From NCBI GenBank assembly GCA_018238825.1, contig JABCSP010000136.1, forward strand, positions 1-6,175: a stretch of DNA of 6,175 nt. Reading direction: 5' to 3'. Made by a program: the position numbers and the translations under genes. Positions 1-5,462 of this stretch are shown here, in pieces. The DNA comes from Candidatus Thorarchaeota archaeon (GTDB lineage: Archaea > Asgardarchaeota > Thorarchaeia > Thorarchaeales > Thorarchaeaceae). Under the pieces are notes generated by a model. It did not search any database and was not told the origin of the DNA. It worked only from the letters and a program-made list of their open reading frames with translations. The first letter of the stretch is position 1; every line of letters begins with the position of its first letter.

Positions 1-364
1 AATTCTCCCACATATTTTGGATGCCGTATTGCGCTGCAATTCTGACTGTTAGATAATCATCATTTAAAAAATCCAGAAGGATGGGTATCGATCTTGGATC
101 ACCGATATCACTCAAAGCCTTTGAGACCATATACCGAACCGATTGACGTTCTTCGTCTTTCCACTTCATAATCGGCATAACTGCAGAGGTATCCTTAATC
201 TTGCCTAATGCTGATATAACACCAAGTCTCGCTTTCTTTTTCTTAAGAAGAGGGATCAAAGAATCAACAGCCATTGTGTCCTTAGCTTCACCGAAAACAT
301 AAATTGCATTTCCCCTTCGACGAAGGTTTTCGTCATGTAACGCCTTAAATAGGCAAGGTCGCAT
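1..364 (-). CDS. HEAT-repeat (PBS-lyase-like) protein, N-terminal part, runs off the left edge
   Basis: I translated this by hand from the minus strand: 121 codons from ATG at 364-362 to position 2, with no stop. The protein shows about three and a half degenerate helical repeats of roughly 30 residues: LFKALHDENLRRRGNAIYVF (res 5-24), DSLIPLLKKKKARLGVISAL (34-53), then KWKDEERQSVRYMVSKALSDIGDP (67-90) and IPILLDFLNDDYLTVRIAAQ (93-112). The pattern of a hydrophobic helix, D-x-x-x-R and then a G-[DK]-x-x-[DS] turn is typical of HEAT/PBS-lyase repeats. These form curved solenoids used as protein-binding scaffolds; the partner cannot be told from sequence. The frame is open back to a TGA at 400-398, and this ATG is the only ATG/GTG/TTG I find after it. 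No clear Shine-Dalgarno precedes it; a TATA-like TTATAT lies at 406-401, which would give a short leader. It is transcribed divergently from the sensor kinase. Family is fairly sure; function and exact start are not. Confidence 0.75.
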   Translation of the reverse strand, partial: MRPCLFKALHDENLRRRGNAIYVFGEAKDTMAVDSLIPLLKKKKARLGVISALGKIKDTSAVMPIMKWKDEERQSVRYMVSKALSDIGDPRSIPILLDFLNDDYLTVRIAAQYGIQNMWEN

Positions 365-400
365 AAGTTCAGGAACTTCTTTAGTAAAATTTTTAATTCA

Positions 401-406
401 ATATAA
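401..406 (-). promoter_or_regulatory. Candidate TATA box for the HEAT gene
   Basis: TTATAT on the minus strand, inside the very AT-rich divergent spacer, about 40 bases upstream of the ATG at 364. A start site about 25 bases downstream would leave a leader of roughly 14 nt. In such AT-rich DNA a match of this quality is weak evidence. Confidence 0.25.
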
Positions 407-508
407 TTTATGAAATTTTTTATGTAAATCTTCTGTAATTGCTACAGCAGAAATTAAAAATAAACTAGAAATAAAACTTAGAAAAATAATTGAAATTAAT
501 ATCCATAG

Positions 509-515
509 TATATAA
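509..515 (+). promoter_or_regulatory. Candidate TATA box for the sensor kinase gene
   Basis: TATATAA lies 49-55 bases upstream of the ATG at 564. Archaeal transcription begins about 25 bases after the box, so the mRNA leader would be about 25 nt. It would include AGGGA at 554-558, a weak Shine-Dalgarno-like run ending five bases before the start codon. No convincing purine-rich BRE is visible just upstream of the box. Confidence 0.3.
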
Positions 516-563
516 CAATTAAGTTCTTTTTGCCAATAATAATTAAAAATGTAAGGGACCAGT

Positions 564-3500
564 ATGAAAATCAGAATTCTAGTCATTGATGATGATGAGG
601 ATCTCTTATTCCTTGCAAATAAGTTCCTAGCAAAACAGAATGAGAGTTTTGATATTGAATCATCTTTAGATTCACAACATGCACTTCGCAAGCTTGATGA
701 AGAGCAATATGATGCGGTAATTTGTGATTTTCATCTAGGTCAAGATCAGATGAATGGGCTAGAGATATTACAATGGATTCGAGAATCAGGAAATAGTATC
801 CCATTCATAATCTTCACAGGAGTAAGTAGAGAGGAAATAGCCATCCAAGCTCTCAACCTTGGAGCGGATTACTATTTAGAAAAAGGGGAAGATCTTGAAG
901 GACTTTTCATCGAAATTGGTCACCATATCAGAAATGTTGTAAATAGCCGAAAGACTGCTCAAGCCTTGGAACTAAGTGAAGAGAGATATAGACGTATTGT
1001 TGAAGACCAAACTGAATTCGTTGTTAGATGGTTCCCAGATGGAATACGGACTTTCGTTAATATGAATTATTGCAAATTCTTTGGATTAGACGAGTATGAA
1101 ACTATTGGGACTTCTTTTTATGACCTACTGGAACCAAGCGACTTGAAATCACTACGAGATTGGATAGATTCAGTTACTCCAGAGCATCCTACAAGGATGC
1201 ATGAACAGAGATACATTCGACCAAATGGCCATATTGAATTTACAGAATGGACTGATAGAGCACATTTTGATGAAAATAATAGACTAATTGAAATTCAATC
1301 TGTTGGCAGAGATATAAATGAACGTAAACAAATGCTTGAAGCACTGCAAAGAAGCGAAATCAGGTTTAGGGAATGGATTACTTCGCTCCCTGAAGGAATC
1401 AGTATAACTGATCTTGATGAGAATTTAGCTTTCGTTAACAACACTTTTGCTCGTTTACTAGGATACTCAGTGAATGAACTTGTTGGCATGAATGTGTTTA
1501 ATCTCGTGCCGCCAGAGCAAATCGATGAAGTACTGCAAGAATCCTTACACAGACAAGGGGGATTATCCACAACCTATGAGCTCAAAATGAAAAGGAAAAA
1601 TGGAGAATACGGTACTTTTCGAATATCGGCAGTACCCGAGAGGGGAAAAGATGATGAAGTAAAGGGCACTATAGCTGTTATATCAGATATTACCGACTAC
1701 AAGCGATCAGAATTAGCAGTTAGAGAAGAGCGAGATCGCACAATGATGTATTTGGAAATTATGGGGACCTTCTTCCTTACGCTTGATGCAGAATGTCGAA
1801 TTTCTCTCATAAACAGAAGAGGATGCAAAATTCTGGGATATAGTTCGCACGAAGTAATTGGTAAGGATTGGGATCAATTTCTTTCTGAACATGAAAAGGA
1901 TGAGATGCATAAAAATTGGGAATCTCTCAAATCTGGCGAGATTGAAAGATTTCCGCATGTCGAAAGAACTTTAGTAAACAGGAGAAATGAAGAGCGAATT
2001 ATTAATTGGACAACAATTGCGCTCAAGGACAAACAGGGGCAATTTACTGGCACCATTAGTTCAGGCGAGGATGTAACCGAAATTAGGGCAGCTGAAGAAG
2101 CCAGGAAAAAATCAGAGAAGAAATATCGTCTTCTCTTTACATCTGCTAACGATGCGATTCTTCTAATTCGAAACAATGTAATAATTGAATGTAATGATAA
2201 AGCACTGGGTACTTTTGCAAGTACTCGAGAACAATTGCTTGGAAAATCTCTCTTCAATCTATCCCCAATTCATCAAACAGACGGCAATTTATCAAAGAAT
2301 AAAGGATTAGAACTAATTGAAGAAGCAATAGTTAAAGAACCACAAATTTTTGAATGGCAGCACATCAAAAATGATGGAATACCTTTTGATGCGGAAGTAA
2401 GCTTGAGTGCAGTTAAACTTGGAGATGAAGTACTCGTTCAAGCCATTATTAGAGATATAACTCCAAGAAAATTAATTGAACGCAACATCCATGATGCGGA
2501 AGAAAAATATCGTTTACTATTTGAATCTGCAAACGATGGAATATTCTTGATGCGGAATGATATTTTCATCGAATGTAATGATAGAAATTTGGAGATGTTT
2601 GGTTGCACAAAGGAGCAGATTTTGGGCGATACACCGTATAGGTTCTCCCCTTCACATCAACCAAATGGTCGGCCGTCAATGGAGATGGCCTTAGAGAAGA
2701 TTTCTGCAGCAATTAGTGGGCAACCACAATTTTTTGAATGGAAGCATATCAAATACGATGGAACCCCCTTTGATGCAGAAGTGAGTCTAAATGCAATCAC
2801 TTTTGGAGACGATACTGTTATTCAAGCTATCATTCGAGATATAACCGAAAGAAAGATTGCTGAAGAAACATTGAAGATTGAGGATCTTCGTTCAAGGACT
2901 ATTATTGACTCGATGAATGAGGTCATCTTTGTTATAAATAAGCAGAATCAGTTTATTGCATATTATGGAAAAGCGACTCATTTTCCATCGGCGGACTTGG
3001 ACAACATCATTGGACAGGGATTCATTGCAATTGCTCCTAAAGAAGTTGCAGATAATTTTACAGATATTGCAAATAATATTCGATCAGATGGTAAACCTGC
3101 TACTATAAGTTACCATCTAGTAATTGATGGAATCGAAATCTGGTATTCAGCTTCACTCAGCCTACATGATGATAGAGAGTCTATTATTGCAGTAGTTCAC
3201 AATATCACAGAACAAAAGAAAATCGAATCGATTCTACGACAACAAAAAGAAGAACTGCGCGAGCTTGCTCATATCATGTCACATGATATTGGAAACAAAC
3301 TACATGTTGCAATGCCTCTTCTGGAGCTATTGAAAGAAGATAATGATCCTGAAATCATACAACGTATTACTGCCATAATCGAACAATCCGCCAAATCATT
3401 GCGTTCATCCGCAAAACTAGCAGATACAGGACACTTCATTGACACGAAGCAAGTTATCAATCTCAATATACTCTTTCAAAGAATGGCGGATATCACTATT

Positions 3501-3866
3501 CCTGAAGATATCGCTTATAGTCAAGAATTACTTCCACGGGTGTTGGGAGATGAGAATAAACTAGGTCAGGTTATTATGAATCTGTTCCAGAATGCAGTTC
3601 AACATGGTAGTCCATCCAAGATTCAAGTCAAGACCATGAAGGTAGAAGGAGGAGTTATCCTTCAGATAATTAATGATGGTATTCCAATAGAATCTGAAAT
3701 CAGAGGAGAAATTTTCAGGCGTGGATACACTACGAAAAGCGGACGAAGTGGACTTGGTCTTTCTATAGTTAGAAAGATAGTACGAGCACATGGTTGGGAC
3801 GTAGGAATTGATGACTTGAAGGATACTACCTTCAAAATTACTATTCCAAGTAGCGATATTGTATGA
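564..3866 (+). CDS. Receiver-PAS(x6)-histidine kinase, cytosolic hybrid sensor kinase
   Basis: 1100 residues; the start is fixed by an in-frame TAA at 552-554. Domains in order: receiver, about res 3-120, with acidic pair D9/D10, phosphoacceptor D55 (AVICDFHLG), T85 (FIIFTG) and K107; PAS1 about 141-254; PAS2 262-380; PAS3 389-508; PAS4 517-637; PAS5 645-765; PAS6 771-886; a coiled linker; a dimerisation/phosphotransfer helix with H907 in ELAHIMSHDIGNKLHVA; and a HATPase_c domain to the end. The ATPase N box is NLFQNAVQH (1006-1014), the G1-like motif is NDGIPI (1037-1042) and the G2 box is SGLGLSIVRK (1062-1071). There is no signal peptide or membrane segment, so it should sense cytosolic signals through its PAS domains, autophosphorylate on H907 and exchange phosphate with a receiver. 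No DNA-binding domain is present, so output is probably protein-protein, as in many archaeal two-component proteins. PAS4 and PAS5 are a recent tandem duplication. The G1 box lacks the second glycine of D-x-G-x-G. Ligands and cofactors cannot be read from sequence. Confidence 0.95.
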   Translation: MKIRILVIDDDEDLLFLANKFLAKQNESFDIESSLDSQHALRKLDEEQYDAVICDFHLGQDQMNGLEILQWIRESGNSIPFIIFTGVSREEIAIQALNLGADYYLEKGEDLEGLFIEIGHHIRNVVNSRKTAQALELSEERYRRIVEDQTEFVVRWFPDGIRTFVNMNYCKFFGLDEYETIGTSFYDLLEPSDLKSLRDWIDSVTPEHPTRMHEQRYIRPNGHIEFTEWTDRAHFDENNRLIEIQSVGRDINERKQMLEALQRSEIRFREWITSLPEGISITDLDENLAFVNNTFARLLGYSVNELVGMNVFNLVPPEQIDEVLQESLHRQGGLSTTYELKMKRKNGEYGTFRISAVPERGKDDEVKGTIAVISDITDYKRSELAVREERDRTMMYLEIMGTFFLTLDAECRISLINRRGCKILGYSSHEVIGKDWDQFLSEHEKDEMHKNWESLKSGEIERFPHVERTLVNRRNEERIINWTTIALKDKQGQFTGTISSGEDVTEIRAAEEARKKSEKKYRLLFTSANDAILLIRNNVIIECNDKALGTFASTREQLLGKSLFNLSPIHQTDGNLSKNKGLELIEEAIVKEPQIFEWQHIKNDGIPFDAEVSLSAVKLGDEVLVQAIIRDITPRKLIERNIHDAEEKYRLLFESANDGIFLMRNDIFIECNDRNLEMFGCTKEQILGDTPYRFSPSHQPNGRPSMEMALEKISAAISGQPQFFEWKHIKYDGTPFDAEVSLNAITFGDDTVIQAIIRDITERKIAEETLKIEDLRSRTIIDSMNEVIFVINKQNQFIAYYGKATHFPSADLDNIIGQGFIAIAPKEVADNFTDIANNIRSDGKPATISYHLVIDGIEIWYSASLSLHDDRESIIAVVHNITEQKKIESILRQQKEELRELAHIMSHDIGNKLHVAMPLLELLKEDNDPEIIQRITAIIEQSAKSLRSSAKLADTGHFIDTKQVINLNILFQRMADITIPEDIAYSQELLPRVLGDENKLGQVIMNLFQNAVQHGSPSKIQVKTMKVEGGVILQIINDGIPIESEIRGEIFRRGYTTKSGRSGLGLSIVRKIVRAHGWDVGIDDLKDTTFKITIPSSDIV
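2124..2846 (+). repeat. Tandem duplication of one PAS domain (PAS4 and PAS5) within the kinase
   Basis: Residues 521-633 (2124-2462) and 649-761 (2508-2846) align without gaps at a constant 128-residue offset. My hand count is 65 identities in 113 positions, about 58%. Shared anchors are YRLLF-x-SAND, IECND, EQ-x-LG, SP-x-HQ, PQ-x-FEW-x-HIK, DG-x-PFDAEVSL and QAIIRDIT. The other PAS domains in this protein are much less alike. Both copies keep the Cys of IECND. Confidence 0.9.
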
Positions 3867-3926
3867 AATTAGCATCCATTTTACAGATTTCGAGTATTTT
3901 GACACAGGTAGTCCACAAGAAGTAAG

Positions 3927-3934
3927 TTTAAATA
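3927..3934 (+). promoter_or_regulatory. Candidate TATA box for the V4R gene
   Basis: TTTAAATA lies 47 bases upstream of the ATG at 3981 and is preceded by a purine-rich AGAAGTAAG that could act as BRE. The predicted start site falls near 3957, giving a leader of about 24 nt that contains the ribosome binding site. Together with the 114-bp gap after the kinase stop, this suggests the V4R gene can be transcribed independently. T-rich runs soon after the kinase stop (CATTTTAC, GTATTTTG) could serve as weak archaeal termination signals. Confidence 0.4.
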
Positions 3935-3968
3935 TTTCCGATATTTTCGAAATAATAACAATAACTTT

Positions 3969-3973
3969 AGGTG
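3969..3973 (+). promoter_or_regulatory. Ribosome binding site of the V4R gene
   Basis: AGGTG matches the core of the archaeal anti-Shine-Dalgarno complement (GGAGGTGAT) and ends seven bases before the ATG at 3981. This supports that start over the later in-frame Met codons at residues 11 and 14. Confidence 0.6.
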
Positions 3974-3980
3974 TATTAGA

Positions 3981-4631
3981 ATGGTAAAGACAGTAGAAGC
4001 TCCACCTGATATGGGACCGATGATTGAAAATATCGAGGCCAAATATGAGGAATTCTTCAAGAGTGATTTGAAATATCTTCCCGAGCAGGGTAGAATTGAA
4101 CTCATTGGAGACAATGTAATGTTCATTGGGCTTAGAACCCTAGCGCTTTCTTTGAAAGACGAACTCGATAGTGTTCTCGGCGAAATGGGCAGAGATATGC
4201 TCATGTATAGACTTGGACAATCTTTTGGTAGATCCGAAGCAGAGCGATTATTGCCAAAACTAGGTCTTGGTTCACCAGCAGAACGAACAGCTGCAGGTCC
4301 AATTTATGCGGCCTATTCGGGCTTTGTACGGGTTCGCCTATTGCCTGGTTGCAACCCAGTTGAAGGAGATGACTTCTTCTTGGTGTATGACCACCCAAAC
4401 AACTTTGAAGCACAATTATGGAAGGGTGATGGTCGAGCCGCTGAGAACAACATCTGTTACTTCAATGGTGGATACTCATCAGGTTGGTGCGGTGTTGTTG
4501 CAGGCGTAGAGCTTGAAGCTGAGGAAATAATGTGCGAAGCCGCAGGAGATCCTGTTTGTCGTTTCATTATGTTTCCAGCTGGTCGCAGAGATGAGTACAT
4601 GGAAAGAATTGATGAGTTCAAAGCCATCTAA
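3981..4631 (+). CDS. V4R (4-vinyl reductase) domain protein, probable cytosolic small-ligand sensor
   Basis: 216 residues. The N-terminal half (GRIELIGDNVMFIGLRTLAL, then the helical LGEMGRDMLMYRLGQSFGRS, about res 37-84) resembles the XylR_N-type segment that often precedes V4R. The C-terminal half is a clear V4R domain: NGGYSSGWCGVVAG (162-175), E-x-x-x-C-E-A-A-G-D-P-V-C-R-F (181-195) and a hydrophobic ending. Conserved-looking cysteines are C159, C170, C185 and C193, with acidic E181/E182. V4R is named after a bacteriochlorophyll-biosynthesis enzyme, but in most proteins it is considered a small-molecule-binding domain, for example the effector-sensing part of XylR/DmpR regulators of aromatic degradation. 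No signal peptide, membrane segment or DNA-binding domain is present, so alone it could only bind ligand and act on a partner. The kinase ending 114 bp upstream is the obvious candidate, but this is inference from adjacency. The domain call is strong; the role is open. Confidence 0.88.
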   Translation: MVKTVEAPPDMGPMIENIEAKYEEFFKSDLKYLPEQGRIELIGDNVMFIGLRTLALSLKDELDSVLGEMGRDMLMYRLGQSFGRSEAERLLPKLGLGSPAERTAAGPIYAAYSGFVRVRLLPGCNPVEGDDFFLVYDHPNNFEAQLWKGDGRAAENNICYFNGGYSSGWCGVVAGVELEAEEIMCEAAGDPVCRFIMFPAGRRDEYMERIDEFKAI

Positions 4632-4663
4632 TTCTATCTAGACTTATAATTTCATTTGACTAA

Positions 4664-4694
4664 ACTAATGGTAAGAGCTTCTCTCACCATTAGT
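4664..4694. terminator. Strong hairpin between convergent genes, probable bidirectional terminator
   Basis: Arms ACTAATGGTAAGAG (4664-4677) and CTCTCACCATTAGT (4681-4694) enclose a 3-nt loop. As plus-strand RNA, 13 of 14 positions pair, with one A-C mismatch. As minus-strand RNA the odd pair becomes G-U, so all 14 pair. It begins 33 bases after the V4R stop, and a TTTT run follows at 4705-4708. Reading leftward, TTTAG follows directly. A role in ending transcription from either side, or protecting 3' ends, is inferred; archaeal termination depends mainly on T-runs. Confidence 0.55.
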
Positions 4695-4731
4695 GAGGTC
4701 CCAGTTTTATCAACACATCTCATTTTAGGTA

Positions 4732-4750
4732 TATTGTAATTGTGACAATA
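4732..4750. other. Short stem-loop in the convergent gap
   Basis: TATTGT (4732-4737) and ACAATA (4745-4750) pair perfectly around a 7-nt loop. It is weak and AT-rich and may be incidental. It overlaps the T-rich tail of the minus-strand terminator candidate. Confidence 0.25.
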
Positions 4751-4791
4751 AAAGGTGAAAAGGTAGACGAGCAATAACTCACCCGTCTACC
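4750..4791 (-). terminator. Hairpin plus T-rich tail downstream of the small minus-strand gene
   Basis: GGTAGACG (4762-4769) and CGTCTACC (4784-4791) form a perfect 8-bp stem with a 14-nt loop. Read on the minus strand, the stem is followed immediately by TTTTCACCTTTTA. It begins 24 bases after the stop of the small gene. Hairpin followed by two T-runs is the form of an intrinsic terminator, and it supports the small gene being transcribed in this direction. Confidence 0.6.
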
Positions 4792-4815
4792 CAGTAAGAG
4801 AGAAAAGAGAGTCAA

Positions 4816-5082
4816 TCATGAACCTGTGCCGCGCATGCGGTGGACGATAAAACACTTCTCGCGATAAGCCTGATCATCAAGACTACTGATAAAATTCTCA
4901 AGTTTCTTGACCCTGGTAAACTCTTCTTCAATTCCGAGGTCTCGTACTTGAATCAAAGCTTTCTTATGTTCAATTCGAACGTATATTCCACCCAGTCCGA
5001 CCCCGTGTTTCATGTACACTGGTTCAGTCTGATTTTTTACGCGGTAAAATCCTTGTCTTCTGAGCATTCTACTAAACATCAT
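4816..5082 (-). CDS. Small basic protein of unknown function (88 aa)
   Basis: I do not recognise this family. From ATG 5082 it is 88 residues. It starts with a basic stretch (MLRRQGFYRVKN), then two probable beta strands around a glycine turn (EPVYMKHGVGLGGIYVRIEHKKALIQVRD, res 20-48, KHGVGLGG at the turn), then a charged helix (EEEFTRVKKLENFISSL, 52-68) and a basic tail with one cysteine, C77. There is no signal peptide, membrane segment or CxxC motif. Evidence that it is real: GGGAGGA at 5101-5095 is the best ribosome binding site in the window, there is a TATA-like box at 5142-5135, and a hairpin/T-run follows its stop. The start is ambiguous: TTG 5085, ATG 5082 and ATG 5079 are consecutive in-frame codons. 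The spacing from GGAGG (10, 13 or 16 nt) slightly favours TTG, while codon preference favours ATG. An overlapping plus-strand frame (4840-5193) is judged a shadow. Confidence 0.7.
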   Translation of the reverse strand: MMFSRMLRRQGFYRVKNQTEPVYMKHGVGLGGIYVRIEHKKALIQVRDLGIEEEFTRVKKLENFISSLDDQAYREKCFIVHRMRGTGS

Positions 5083-5093
5083 CAATGTTGTCT

Positions 5094-5101
5094 ATCCTCC
5101 C
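5094..5101 (-). promoter_or_regulatory. Ribosome binding site of the small minus-strand gene
   Basis: GGGAGGAT on the minus strand contains a full GGAGG. It lies 10 nt before TTG 5085 and 13 nt before ATG 5082, longer than usual for the ATG. It is the strongest translation signal in the window. Confidence 0.6.
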
Positions 5102-5116
5102 GGCAGTTAGACAGAG

Positions 5117-5168
5117 AAAGTACACGCTTACTACAATATAAAGATATACGGTTTCTTAAAGTACACGC
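5117..5168 (-). repeat. Two direct copies of AAAGTACACGC (CGTGTAC motif, minus orientation)
   Basis: Exact 11-bp copies lie at 5117-5127 and 5158-5168, starting 41 bp apart. Their minus-strand form is GCGTGTACTTT. They flank the candidate TATA box of the small gene. Two further CGTGTAC copies lie at 5341-5347 and 5408-5414 in the opposite orientation. Confidence 0.75.
5135..5142 (-). promoter_or_regulatory. TATA box of the small minus-strand gene, flanked by direct repeats
   Basis: TTTATATT on the minus strand lies about 53-60 bases upstream of ATG 5082. Initiation about 25 bases downstream would fall near 5112, just before the ribosome binding site. Two copies of the 11-mer AAAGTACACGC (plus strand, 5117-5127 and 5158-5168) bracket the box, 41 bp apart, about four helical turns. 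That is an arrangement expected for an operator bound on one face of the DNA. Confidence 0.45.
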
Positions 5169-5186
5169 GGCCCGTCCACACCTATT

Positions 5187-5402
5187 ATTTTAGTAGTATC
5201 CAGTATGTTTACTGCAAATATCACAGAATTTCTCCGTCTATTCTGCACAAATCATATTCTCCTGCAAATGTATAGTACAATCAAGCTGTTAAGTCACGTT
5301 CTAGCTTCCACTAGCTTCTAAAAGGCGCGAATCAATTAAACGTGTACGATTGGAAATATTTCGAAAAAATGTATAGTATCTGAACGTTTACTGACAATAA
5401 TC
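5187..5402. repeat. Two related imperfect repeat blocks (TAGTATC...GTTTACTG)
   Basis: Block A (5194-5222) reads TAGTATC, 6 nt, GTTTACTG, then CAAATATC. Block B (5374-5402) reads TAGTATC, 5 nt, GTTTACTG, then ACAATAATC. The AGTATC starts are 180 bp apart. The left side of block B also repeats the 12-mer AAATGTATAGTA (5367-5378), found exactly at 5266-5277. The same short words therefore recur three times in about 200 bp. Confidence 0.6.
5301..5320 (+). repeat. 10-bp tandem duplication
   Basis: CTAGCTTCCA is followed directly by CTAGCTTCTA; nine of ten positions are identical. This may be slippage or a paired protein-binding site one helical turn apart. Confidence 0.7.
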
Positions 5403-5414
5403 GATAACGTGTAC
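5341..5414 (+). repeat. Two plus-strand copies of CGTGTAC
   Basis: Copies at 5341-5347 (AAACGTGTACGAT) and 5408-5414 (ATAACGTGTACTTAC) are 67 bp apart. The second runs into the base of the long stem-loop at 5413. They face opposite to the pair at 5120-5167, so the region holds four copies, two per orientation. The flanks AA before and TTA/TTT after are partly shared. Confidence 0.6.
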
Positions 5415-5462
5415 TTACTTCAATACCCATTAGATTCATGTTTAATGGGATATTGAAGAAGT
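5413..5462. other. Long stem-loop (about 21 pairs) with a competing downstream arm
   Basis: CTTCAATACCCATTA (5418-5432) pairs with TAATGGGATATTGAAG (5443-5458), 15 pairs with A5450 bulged. ACTT (5413-5416) pairs with AAGT (5459-5462) across a bulged A5417. G5433-T5442 and A5434-T5441 can extend the top, leaving the 6-nt loop TTCATG. The right arm's GAAGAAG (5455-5461) can instead pair with CTTCTTC (5475-5481), so two mutually exclusive structures are possible. No T-run follows the main stem directly on the plus strand, so it does not look like a plain terminator. It may be an RNA element, or an inverted repeat recognised as DNA. Confidence 0.65.

Larger units (their letters stand above)
398..586 (-). 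other. Open, membrane-like reading frame in frame with the HEAT gene, cut off from it by one TGA (possible decayed N-terminus)
   Basis: Reading leftward from an ATG at 586, this frame runs 62 codons and ends at TGA 400-398. The HEAT reading frame continues in the same phase directly after that stop. The segment encodes a strongly hydrophobic stretch (about res 20-49, ILWILISIIFLSFISSLFLI and onwards) followed by a charged tail, TEDLHKKFHKLY, which would suit a membrane anchor leading into a cytosolic repeat domain. Against it: the region is only about 16% G+C, so I/F/L/Y/N/K codons arise easily. The ATG lies inside the start of the opposite-strand kinase gene, and the frame overlaps that gene's probable promoter. 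I see no ribosome binding site. It may be a pseudogenised N-terminal anchor or pure chance; chance is somewhat more likely. Confidence 0.2.

Noticed and set aside
3932..3956. Near-palindrome ATATTTTCGAAATA upstream of the V4R gene, resembling AAATATTTCGAAA at 5354-5366
   Set aside because: The match is short and AT-dominated, in spacers where such words are expected; not enough to call a shared operator.
3561..4204. Minus-strand frames spanning the end of the kinase and the start of the V4R gene
   Set aside because: They are antisense to conserved kinase and V4R sequence, with serine- and leucine-rich shadow composition and no start signals.
4267..4509. Second plus-strand frame inside the V4R gene
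   Set aside because: It lies wholly within a well-supported V4R coding region in another phase and shows no domain.
4840..5193. Plus-strand open frame of 117 codons across the small minus-strand gene
   Set aside because: It has no ribosome binding site, and its composition is rich in S, F, H and L as expected from an antisense reading. The minus-strand frame has GGGAGGA, a TATA-like box and a terminator-like hairpin.
5281..5340. Possible tRNA-like segment around GTTCTAGC and GGCGCGAATC
   Set aside because: There is no GTTCRANNC T-arm with a matching acceptor stem, and no anticodon arm could be built on either strand.
5375..5400. Two CTGA words that could be box D of a C/D guide RNA
   Set aside because: No box C (RTGATGA) lies at a suitable distance, so a C/D RNA is not supported.
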